Source of the DNA: Chromatiales bacterium
GTDB lineage: Bacteria; Pseudomonadota; Gammaproteobacteria; UBA6429
Length of the DNA: 12,295 nucleotides
Direction: 5' to 3'
Assembly (NCBI GenBank): GCA_027076405.1
Contig: JALTJN010000425.1
Location: forward strand, 1 to 12,295
Under the pieces are notes generated by a model. The model had not been told where the DNA came from. It did not search any database and worked only from the letters and a program-made list of their open reading frames with translations. The position numbers were made by a program, and so were the translations under genes. Below are positions 7,293 through 11,575 of the stretch, piece after piece; positions within the stretch are counted from its first letter, which is position 1; every line of letters starts with the position of its first letter.

Positions 7293-7473
7293 CTGCTCGA
7301 CTATACCGAGCCAGGCTAAATTGCCGATACCACCTGATATTATTTACCCTTCAATATCAGCCGGTGAGGTCTCTTGCTTGTCTGATGGTGCGTTTAACAA
7401 GATTAAGAGGCGCGACAAACTCAAAACACAACGAATAGAGACACTTAAAAGCATTATTCGCTCTACTCACTAG
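7243..7473 (+). CDS. Outer-membrane spanin lipoprotein, Rz1-like
   Basis: 76 residues from the ATG at 7243, preferred over a TTG at 7222 because it gives a clean lipoprotein signal: MKLKLIIIPTALSFLISC, with lipobox LISC and acylated Cys18. The mature part is Pro-rich at its start (STIPSQAKLPIPPDIIYPSI), as in Rz1 proteins, and ends in a basic helix. It overlaps the inner spanin gene by 50 bp in another frame and extends beyond it, the overlapping (not nested) class. It should sit in the inner leaflet of the outer membrane and pair with the inner spanin. Its 3' end overlaps a convergent small gene by 11 bp. Confidence 0.85.
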   Translation: MKLKLIIIPTALSFLISCSTIPSQAKLPIPPDIIYPSISAGEVSCLSDGAFNKIKRRDKLKTQRIETLKSIIRSTH

Positions 7474-7603
7474 GGTTGTTATATTTATAAACTGCTTTTT
7501 TATTCTCTCTTTGTTTTTGTTGAATTCTGGCCTCAAAGAAACCAGCCAAAAAACCGACAACAAGAGCGACCACAACAGCAATAAACAAATACCAATTAAT
7601 CAT
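7463..7603 (-). CDS. 46-residue membrane protein at the end of the leftward early operon
   Basis: The ATG at 7603 is preceded by AGGTGG seven bases upstream, a strong ribosome binding site, immediately after the stop of the preceding leftward gene. It starts MINWYLFIAVVVALVVGFLA, one transmembrane helix at about 5-23, followed by a basic, Gln-rich tail (FFEARIQQKQRENKKAV). It ends 11 bp inside the rightward outer spanin gene. No function was recognised. Small single-span proteins in early phage operons often act in lysis inhibition or superinfection exclusion, but nothing here proves either. Confidence 0.62.
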   Translation of the reverse strand: MINWYLFIAVVVALVVGFLAGFFEARIQQKQRENKKAVYKYNNPSE

Positions 7604-7604
7604 A

Positions 7605-8261
7605 TTAATACCACCTCATTTTTTTAATTACGTTACAAGCAAATCGTTTGTTGGATATTAGCTGTTTATAAGTATGCCAATACCATAGCGCGTATTCTGA
7701 TTTTTCAGCCGGAGACGAGTATCCGTATTTATCTTTAAGTTGCGAATAACCTATCATTTTGTCATTTGTTTGCTCCAGTTTTGATAATGCCTTACCTGGC
7801 TTAATAATTTTGGTTTTGTCCGTTGCCAGTAACGGAAAAAACATATGTAAACCCATATCGAAAACTTCAGAAGCTTTATCAACAACCTCCTGCATAACCT
7901 CAATTTTAGCTTTATTTTCCCATGCGTCTAAATCATGATCGCTTTTACTAAAAACCCCCTCTAAGAATAGATCTTCTAGTTTTTCAATCTTAGCTTTTAA
8001 CTCTTCATTTTCAACATCAGCATTATTCCGCTCTGTCTTTAATTGAGCAACAGCAGACAAGCACCGAGGCCATGAATCAACTCTATTCGCTATTTCCAGC
8101 GGCATACGGTTTTTAACTTGTACGAGCATCCTGTTTTTATCTAATTTTAGATCAATAATTTTTTCTTCTAGTTCTTCGTTTTCTTTTTCCAGATTAAAAA
8201 CATACTCAGGATTAAAGTCTAAATCGTTAGGGTTTTCACGGAACATTGTAATATCACTCAT
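7605..8261 (-). CDS. Hypothetical coiled-coil early protein
   Basis: 218 residues, start with GGAGG seven bases upstream and ATGA overlap with the preceding gene. Residues about 22-50 (NLEKENEELEEKIIDLKLDK) and 70-100 (AQLKTERNNADVENEELKAK) form coiled-coil segments. The C-terminal part is aromatic and basic (SEYALWYWHTYKQLISNK). No enzyme motif, membrane segment or known family was recognised. It sits late in the early leftward operon. Confidence 0.7.
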   Translation of the reverse strand: MSDITMFRENPNDLDFNPEYVFNLEKENEELEEKIIDLKLDKNRMLVQVKNRMPLEIANRVDSWPRCLSAVAQLKTERNNADVENEELKAKIEKLEDLFLEGVFSKSDHDLDAWENKAKIEVMQEVVDKASEVFDMGLHMFFPLLATDKTKIIKPGKALSKLEQTNDKMIGYSQLKDKYGYSSPAEKSEYALWYWHTYKQLISNKRFACNVIKKMRWY

Positions 8262-8596
8262 TTCTTAGCCTCCATTAAAGCTGCTTTGTAGATTGCTAGA
8301 GGTAGTGTTTCTGCTTCTATTTCTTTAAATTCAGCGTCTGATTTATCTATAGTTAAATAATAACTATCAAACCACTTATGTATGCGCCAACCTAAATCAA
8401 GCAACTTCTCCTCAATCTCACGGCTTTGTTCTGCGTTTGCTATGGGGTCGAACCAACCTATATGCCTTATACCATTATGGTCTGTTTCAATTAACTCAAT
8501 TAAATCAATTCCTAGTGATCCTCTATTATCCGATTCATACCCCATCCGCCTAGCGATTAATTGAGTATTTTCTGGTGTTACAATTGAATCTGTCAT
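8258..8596 (-). CDS. Small early protein, probable phage ABA-sandwich domain
   Basis: 112 residues with AAGGAGG just before the start and ATGA overlaps at both ends. The C-terminal part, IEEKLLDLGWRIHKWFDSYY, followed by a strand and ETLPLAIYKAALMEA, matches by eye the phage ABA sandwich fold: a helix, a W-containing strand, then a helix with PLAI-KAAL. Members are common, functionally unassigned phage early proteins. The N-terminal part (LIARRMGYESDN) is a short helix plus an acidic stretch. Confidence 0.68.
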   Translation of the reverse strand: MTDSIVTPENTQLIARRMGYESDNRGSLGIDLIELIETDHNGIRHIGWFDPIANAEQSREIEEKLLDLGWRIHKWFDSYYLTIDKSDAEFKEIEAETLPLAIYKAALMEAKK

Positions 8597-8877
8597 GCGT
8601 CCTCCTTTATTGCTTGCTGGTAGTCTTTAAAATTAGTAAGCCAGCCATTAGAAATAAGCCAATCCCAACTTGCTACTTCACTGTTTTTATGAAGCTCAGC
8701 TACACCGTAAGAGCTATTTATTAAATCGCTTAAGTCCTCAATAACAATATCAGCCAAAGCTAACCTTTCATCCTTTTCTTTTAGTTGTGATTCGAGTTTA
8801 TACATTTTTAAATGAGCTTCTTCACAAGATAGATTAGATCTCTGCATACGGCGTATAACCTTTAAGTAATCACTCAT
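8593..8877 (-). CDS. Hypothetical early protein with central coiled coil
   Basis: 94 residues from the ATG at 8877, preferred to a GTG one codon upstream because AGGTGG is then better spaced. The N-terminus is a basic helix (DYLKVIRRMQRSNLSCEEAH), followed by a heptad-like stretch (KMYKLESQLKEKDERLALAD) and a Trp-containing C-terminus (SWDWLISNGWLTNFKDYQQA). The family was not recognised. It is coupled to the 23-residue gene upstream (TGATG) and to the next gene downstream (ATGA). Confidence 0.68.
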   Translation of the reverse strand: MSDYLKVIRRMQRSNLSCEEAHLKMYKLESQLKEKDERLALADIVIEDLSDLINSSYGVAELHKNSEVASWDWLISNGWLTNFKDYQQAIKEDA

Positions 8878-8948
8878 CACTCCACCTCATAAGGAAACGC
8901 AATTAAACCTTTATTCATACAACTATCTAGTATTCCTCGGTAGTTCAT
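8877..8948 (-). CDS. 23-residue micro-ORF in the early operon
   Basis: It reads MNYRGILDSCMNKGLIAFPY plus EVE. Its ATG overlaps the previous gene's stop (ATGA at 8948-8945) and its TGA overlaps the next start (TGATG), so it fills the gap between two genes exactly. Its last codons carry the ribosome binding site of the next gene. It may be a real micropeptide, or a translated spacer that couples its neighbours. No function was recognised. Confidence 0.5.
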   Translation of the reverse strand: MNYRGILDSCMNKGLIAFPYEVE

Positions 8949-9151
8949 TTACGCTTAGCAAACTTATAATCTTTAGGTATATTCTTTTTCTCAGTTTTAC
9001 ACGTACCCCGAATGATAATCTCGGTTGCAGTGCGCTTCGGTAGCTTTTCTTTAGCCTCGCTTAAAACCTCTAAAAACCAATCCGGCAACTTAAAAGAGAC
9101 TGGCTTTGTTTTGTTCCGATGCTTATCGGTTGTTTTGTTTCTTTCGTTCAT
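8945..9151 (-). CDS. Small ribbon-helix-helix-type DNA-binding protein
   Basis: 68 residues with GGAG six bases before the ATG. After a basic, flexible N-terminus comes KPVSFKLPDWFLEVLSEAKE, then KLPKRTATEIIIRG: a short strand (about 16-21), helix (24-37) and helix (41-49), the ribbon-helix-helix order. These proteins dimerise, insert the paired strand into the DNA major groove, and usually act as repressors. The tail is rich in Lys. It is a candidate regulator of its own operon or of the GTATATAC sites nearby. Assignment is by pattern only. Confidence 0.6.
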   Translation of the reverse strand: MNERNKTTDKHRNKTKPVSFKLPDWFLEVLSEAKEKLPKRTATEIIIRGTCKTEKKNIPKDYKFAKRK

Positions 9152-9175
9152 TTTAACTCCAAGTGTAAAGTGGTG

Positions 9176-9376
9176 TTATAAGCCATCAATAGCTCTTATT
9201 GCGTTTACAATACCTTCCATCGCAATTTTAGGAAAATCAGGACATTTAGTGCTCCATTGCTCCGGCCTCCAAAGGTATCCACGCACAGCATTACAAGCGT
9301 CTTTATAGTTGTTGATTGCTGTTTTTAGATCTTCAATCTCTAGTTGCTGTTTGACAATTAATTCATCTTTATTCAT
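9176..9376 (-). CDS. First gene of the early leftward operon, hypothetical
   Basis: 66 residues, with a strong leader (AAACGAAGGGGA) before the ATG and a promoter 25 bp further upstream. A coiled-coil N-terminus (ELIVKQQLEIEDLKTAINNY) leads to a conserved-looking C-terminus, WRPEQWSTKCPDFPKIAMEG, then a helix (IVNAIRAIDGL). Similar short proteins with a PEQW motif occur in phage early regions without assigned function. No DNA-binding or catalytic motif was seen. Confidence 0.65.
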   Translation of the reverse strand: MNKDELIVKQQLEIEDLKTAINNYKDACNAVRGYLWRPEQWSTKCPDFPKIAMEGIVNAIRAIDGL

Positions 9377-9400
9377 TTTACCATCCCCTTCGTTTCATAC

Positions 9401-9428
9401 AGTATATACGCCTTAACAGTAATTGCAA
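9401..9428 (-). promoter_or_regulatory. Leftward early promoter
   Basis: Read on the minus strand, a -35 TTGCAA (9428-9423) and a -10 TATACT (9406-9401) are 16 bp apart. Transcription would start near 9394, giving an 18-base leader with AAGGGGA before the ATG at 9376. The palindrome GTATATAC overlaps the -10, so a protein bound there would block the promoter. Confidence 0.6.
9402..9411. promoter_or_regulatory. Operator candidate 1 (GTATATACGC)
   Basis: GTATATAC is self-complementary and lies over the -10 of the leftward early promoter. The same ten bases recur exactly at 11931-11940 inside another promoter. A shared repressor site is inferred. Confidence 0.45.
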
Positions 9429-9433
9429 CCCCT

Positions 9434-9443
9434 GCGTATACAT
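9434..9443. promoter_or_regulatory. Operator candidate 2 (GCGTATACAT)
   Basis: A shorter version of the same word, 32 bp from site 1 (about three helical turns). Read on the other strand it is ATGTATACGC, like ATGTATATACGC at 11929-11940 with one TA step removed. It lies between the two divergent promoters. Confidence 0.35.
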
Positions 9444-9446
9444 AAC

Positions 9447-9474
9447 TTGCCTTTTTCTAAATAAAGACTAAAAT
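9447..9474 (+). promoter_or_regulatory. Rightward promoter placing the transcript start at the ATG
   Basis: -35 TTGCCT (9447-9452) and -10 TAAAAT (9469-9474) are 16 bp apart. The expected start point is about seven bases after the -10, which is the A of the ATG at 9481. No ribosome binding site precedes that ATG. Confidence 0.5.
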
Positions 9475-9480
9475 TAGCTT

Positions 9481-9657
9481 ATGAGCATATTAGAATATTA
9501 TTTAATGATTAATACAGTCCTACAGTTAAACAGGTTCGCAGAAAAAGCCGGTGTAAAAACTAGAGGACAGCTATTGCCCGCTTTAATTGAAAAACAAGAA
9601 ATCATCTCTTTTGAGCTGGCAAAATTAATCAGCGATAAACTGCGCAAGCAACCCTGA
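9481..9657 (+). CDS. Small putative regulator, leaderless, divergent from early operon
   Basis: 58 residues. Three predicted helices: TVLQLNRFAEKAG, then TRGQLLPALIEKQ, then SFELAKLISDKL, a plausible compact helix-turn-helix, though no named family was recognised with certainty. Position is the main evidence: it is the only rightward gene in the early region, its promoter is back to back with the early leftward promoter, and operator candidates lie between them. It has no ribosome binding site, and the predicted transcript starts at its AUG, as with lambda cI from PRM. It is too small to be a full cI-type repressor and could be Cro-like. Its last 33 bp overlap the end of the convergent gene at 9625. 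Confidence 0.5.
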   Translation: MSILEYYLMINTVLQLNRFAEKAGVKTRGQLLPALIEKQEIISFELAKLISDKLRKQP

Positions 9658-9936
9658 AAACATATTAATCATTGTTTCATGCTGCCTGTGGTCATAAACA
9701 AACATGTAATCAGAATCACAATCCGGCCTATTAAGCCTGATATTCATTTCGACTGCTGATATTTCCATTAATTCATGGCATAAAATCATAAATATTAATT
9801 TATTTGTATTTGTTTTTACCCCTATATTTATAACTCTTTCTCCATAGCAAAAAGATCCGGCATTATTTGATTTGTTCCAAATAACATCAAAATCATAGCT
9901 ATTAACTTTTAGTTTCTTAATTCTTTTTATTTTCAT
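9625..9936 (-). CDS. Hypothetical protein with HExxE motif, possible metal binding
   Basis: 103 residues, ATGA overlap with the zinc-finger-like gene upstream. The core is IFMILCHELMEISAVEMNIR, giving His54-Glu55-x-x-Glu58, followed by YMFVYDHRQHETMINMFSGL with His83, His86 and Glu87. The pattern recalls small phage proteins related to zincin-like folds, but the classical HExxH is absent, so protease activity cannot be claimed. The N-terminus is basic (MKIKRIKKLKVNSYDFDVIW). It is the last gene of the replication operon and ends inside the 3' end of the rightward regulator gene. Confidence 0.62.
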   Translation of the reverse strand: MKIKRIKKLKVNSYDFDVIWNKSNNAGSFCYGERVINIGVKTNTNKLIFMILCHELMEISAVEMNIRLNRPDCDSDYMFVYDHRQHETMINMFSGLLAQFIAD

Positions 9937-10073
9937 TTTTTACACTCGTGTTTTTTTATGTCAGATAATGCCATTGTAATACTATCAAAAGATTTTTTGC
10001 ATATCGTGCATTCATAAATAATAACCATTCTTTGCCATCTATCAGAATAATATCTTTCTATCACCTTAATCAT
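9933..10073 (-). CDS. 46-residue zinc-finger-like protein
   Basis: The ATG at 10073 has AAGGGGGGG six bases upstream, and its TGA overlaps the next start as ATGA. It starts MIKVIERYYSDRWQRMVIIY and ends KKHECKK. Potential metal ligands are Cys22-x2-Cys25 and His42-x-Cys44, separated by 16 residues, resembling a single zinc finger of C2HC type. It may bind nucleic acid or a replication protein. No family was recognised. Length, ribosome binding site and overlaps all support a real gene. Confidence 0.6.
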   Translation of the reverse strand: MIKVIERYYSDRWQRMVIIYECTICKKSFDSITMALSDIKKHECKK

Positions 10074-10090
10074 TACTTACCCCCCCCTTC

Positions 10091-10105
10091 AACGCTGATT
10101 TTAAT
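10091..10105. repeat. Direct repeat copy 1 beside the ASCH gene
   Basis: AACGCTGATTTTAAT is identical to 10384-10398. The similarity continues leftwards through a C-run that supplies the ribosome binding site on the minus strand in both copies. This copy covers the ASCH stop codon. Confidence 0.7.
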
Positions 10106-10370
10106 TAACAATAATCGCGTAAACATTAACAAGCTCGTCGCCAAAATGTTCGTGCTTTAGATGTGTTTTCAAAAAACCTTTCCACGGTCTAGTGATGATG
10201 TTTTTTTTATCATCTTTTTTTGGGTAACCTCGCTTAATATAAATATTTTTATATTCTCTGTTTTCTAATCTCTTTTCCCAATATTCTGTTGTTAGGCGAT
10301 ATTCATAAAGTTTTTCGCCTGACTTAATTTGATCGAAATATTCACCTTTTAAATTTAAATGCAAATCCAT
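10101..10370 (-). CDS. ASCH-domain protein
   Basis: 89 residues with AAGGGGG before the start. MDLHLNLKGEYFDQIKSGEK followed by LYEYRL is the ASCH opening: a strand, a helix and the G-K--E-R signature (Gly18, Lys20, Glu23, Arg25). Then come YWEKRL, IYIKRGYPKKDD and a C-terminal VNVYAI strand. ASCH domains have a PUA-like fold and are linked to RNA binding or modified-nucleoside handling; some members are amidohydrolases. The gene sits between the helicase loader and the zinc-finger-like gene and is bounded on each side by the same 15-bp word, suggesting insertion as a module. Confidence 0.78.
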   Translation of the reverse strand: MDLHLNLKGEYFDQIKSGEKLYEYRLTTEYWEKRLENREYKNIYIKRGYPKKDDKKNIITRPWKGFLKTHLKHEHFGDELVNVYAIIVN

Positions 10371-10373
10371 ACA

Positions 10374-10850
10374 TTACCCCCTTAACGCTGATTTTAATCC
10401 GGCCATTCCAGCCTTGCTTATCTCTTTTCTGTGTTTATCTCTTTCTGTGCTCGAAAGTCTGTTTTCAGGTCTAACCCGATTAACTTCTCTGTGGTATTCG
10501 GGTGTATAATCTAATCCAAATCCATTAACCGCTTTCCCTTCACATGATGCCCTAAAACCGATTGCTGAGGGCGGCCATTCATCACTAAGGCTATCTAACC
10601 CATTTTTTATTTGCTCGCCTGTAAGACCGCTTAAAACTCGTGACCATTCATTTACAGCGGTATCTTCTATACCTTCAAGAGATGCAGTCCATTTTGAAAG
10701 ATAAATTGCTTGTAGTTTTTTAAATAACGCCAAAACCCACAATTCAGAAAGTTGCCCCTCGTTCGATTGCTGCTTGTGCGAGTTCGTCGAGCTTATCACT
10801 GACTTTTTTTGCGCGACTTCGTTGATCATATCCGTTACTTTGTTGCCCAC
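10374..10850 (-). CDS. Replication protein P-like helicase loader
   Basis: 158 residues starting at a GTG preceded by AAAGAGGTG seven bases upstream. The core ELWVLALFKKLQAIYLSKWT, then EWSRVLSGLTGEQIKNGLD and DEWPPSAIGFRASCEGK, matches the lambda P-like family, in which a helical domain ends in a WPPS--F motif. Such proteins bind the host DnaB helicase and load it at the phage origin with the O-like initiator. The start lies 107 bp inside the initiator gene in another frame. A TTG at 10742, just after the initiator stop, is a weaker alternative that would drop the poorly conserved N-terminal 36 residues. The C-terminus is basic (STERDKHRKEISKAG). Confidence 0.78.
   Translation of the reverse strand: MGNKVTDMINEVAQKKSVISSTNSHKQQSNEGQLSELWVLALFKKLQAIYLSKWTASLEGIEDTAVNEWSRVLSGLTGEQIKNGLDSLSDEWPPSAIGFRASCEGKAVNGFGLDYTPEYHREVNRVRPENRLSSTERDKHRKEISKAGMAGLKSALRG
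10384..10398. repeat. Direct repeat copy 2 beside the ASCH gene
   Basis: Second copy of AACGCTGATTTTAAT, 293 bp from the first. Here the word encodes the last residues of the helicase loader (GLKSAL) on the minus strand and is followed by AAGGGGG and the ASCH start. Confidence 0.7.
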
Positions 10851-11493
10851 TGTTATTCACCTCTTTAATTTCAAATACACCCTTCCAACCATTCTCGATT
10901 GATTGATTTAATATGTCGTTATTGTCTCCGTCTATTTTTCTGGTTTTATTAATTAATAATATTTTTGCTCTTTCCGTCATAGGGGCTTTAAGTTTTTTCC
11001 TATGATCAACAAAAGCCTTCCATGTTTCAGAATCAAAATCATCAGGAAGAACAAAAGGCGAAGCCCTTGTTTTGATCTTTGTTTCTTGGTTATTGGTTAT
11101 TGGTTTATGTTTTATGTTTGGTTCAACGTCTGCTTCTTTTATGTTCAACGTCCGTTCAACATCCGTTCGCTTATTCTTTCTTGCGATTCCTGAGGCTATA
11201 CCTGCCTTTTTAGCTGTTTTACGTTTATCTTGATACGCTTTTATTTCTCGATCACATCTTTTATTGTGCCAAGCGTTATTTTTTTCTGTAAAAAATTTAT
11301 TTAAAACATATTCAACATCTTGCAAATAATCGATCATTCCGATTTCACGTGCAACGTCTTTTAAGCATCCGTTCAACGGTCGTTCAGAAAGGTAATATAG
11401 ATCTAGTAATCGGCGATATGCAAGATCCTCATAAATGCTTAATCGGCTTGTATGACTAGAGTAGTCACCGATATTAAATTGATAGTAATGCAT
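10744..11493 (-). CDS. Replication initiator, O-like (DUF1376 plus C-terminal DnaT/O-like domain)
   Basis: 249 residues, ATG with AAGAGGA upstream. The N-terminus MHYYQFNIGDYSSHTSRLSI, then EDLAYRRLLDLYYLSERPL, is the DUF1376/YdaU winged-helix domain seen in phage initiators, to about residue 90. A basic linker follows (about 90-145). The C-terminal domain (147-209) has FVLPDDFDSETWKAFVDHRK, KAPMTERAKILL and the frequent QSIENGWKGVFEI motif. It should bind the origin and recruit the loader encoded next. Phased repeats in its own coding DNA (11121-11175, encoding the linker) are the likely binding sites, as lambda ori lies inside gene O. A hairpin covers its ribosome binding site. Confidence 0.85.
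   Translation of the reverse strand: MHYYQFNIGDYSSHTSRLSIYEDLAYRRLLDLYYLSERPLNGCLKDVAREIGMIDYLQDVEYVLNKFFTEKNNAWHNKRCDREIKAYQDKRKTAKKAGIASGIARKNKRTDVERTLNIKEADVEPNIKHKPITNNQETKIKTRASPFVLPDDFDSETWKAFVDHRKKLKAPMTERAKILLINKTRKIDGDNNDILNQSIENGWKGVFEIKEVNNSGQQSNGYDQRSRAKKVSDKLDELAQAAIERGATF
11085..11175. other. Candidate replication origin: AT-rich run plus 11-bp phased iterons
   Basis: GTTCAACGTCT (11121), GTTCAACGTCC (11143) and GTTCAACATCC (11154) are near-identical. GCTTCTTTTAT (11132) and GTTCGCTTATT (11165) are degenerate units in the same 11-bp register. Next to them, 11085-11119 is AT-rich with tandem TTATTGG/TTTATG words, like an unwinding element. All lie inside the initiator gene, where lambda-type origins are found. 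Inferred from pattern and position. Confidence 0.55.
11349..11392. repeat. Second iteron cluster in the initiator gene
   Basis: GTGCAACGTCT (11349), GTTCAACGGTC (11371) and GTTCAGAAAGG (11382) repeat the word of the first cluster at spacings of 22 and 11 bp. The two clusters begin 228 bp apart. They may be accessory initiator sites. Confidence 0.45.
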
Positions 11494-11500
11494 TATTAAT

Positions 11501-11520
11501 CCTCTTAAATATTAAAGAGG
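11501..11520 (-). promoter_or_regulatory. Hairpin covering the initiator ribosome binding site
   Basis: On the minus strand, CCTCTT (11520-11515) pairs with AAGAGG (11506-11501) across an 8-base loop. The second arm is the ribosome binding site of the initiator, whose ATG is at 11493. A weak stem of this kind could lower or tune initiator translation. Confidence 0.45.
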
Positions 11521-11525
11521 GCGTT

Positions 11526-11553
11526 TTGCGTTTTCTGATAGGTTGTGTATAAT
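11526..11553 (+). promoter_or_regulatory. Promoter of the first small RNA
   Basis: Perfect -10 TATAAT at 11548-11553 with a poor -35 TTGCGT (11526-11531) 16 bp upstream. Transcription would start near 11560, at the foot of the first hairpin. Confidence 0.45.
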
Positions 11554-11575
11554 TTGCCTATCGGGTCGCTCGCAA
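11546..11575 (-). promoter_or_regulatory. Weak candidate promoter for the replication operon
   Basis: Minus strand: -35 TTGCGA (11575-11570) and -10 TATACA (11551-11546), 18 bp apart, both with several mismatches. It overlaps the rightward -10 at 11548-11553, so the two promoters would interfere. No better leftward promoter was seen upstream of the initiator gene. Confidence 0.3.

Noticed and set aside
7447..7500. Possible terminator between the convergent operons (AAAAGC ... GCTTTTTT)
   Set aside because: The arms are over 40 bases apart and the nearby TTATA/TATAA pairing is too weak; not a credible terminator.
7357..7581. 74-residue minus-strand frame across the convergent junction
   Set aside because: It overlaps the better-supported 46-residue leftward gene and the outer spanin, and lacks the strong ribosome binding site that the 46-residue gene has.
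8382..8564. 60-residue plus-strand frame opposite the ABA-sandwich gene
   Set aside because: Shadow with no ribosome binding site.
9012..9308. 98-residue plus-strand frame
   Set aside because: Lies opposite two leftward genes with good starts; no domain or ribosome binding site.
9396..9420. LexA box (CTGT-N8-ACAG) near the early promoter
   Set aside because: CTGT words are present, but as direct and not inverted repeats; the spacing does not fit.
11002..11193. 63-residue plus-strand frame in the initiator gene
   Set aside because: Phe/Tyr-rich shadow that includes the iteron and AT-rich region; no start signals.
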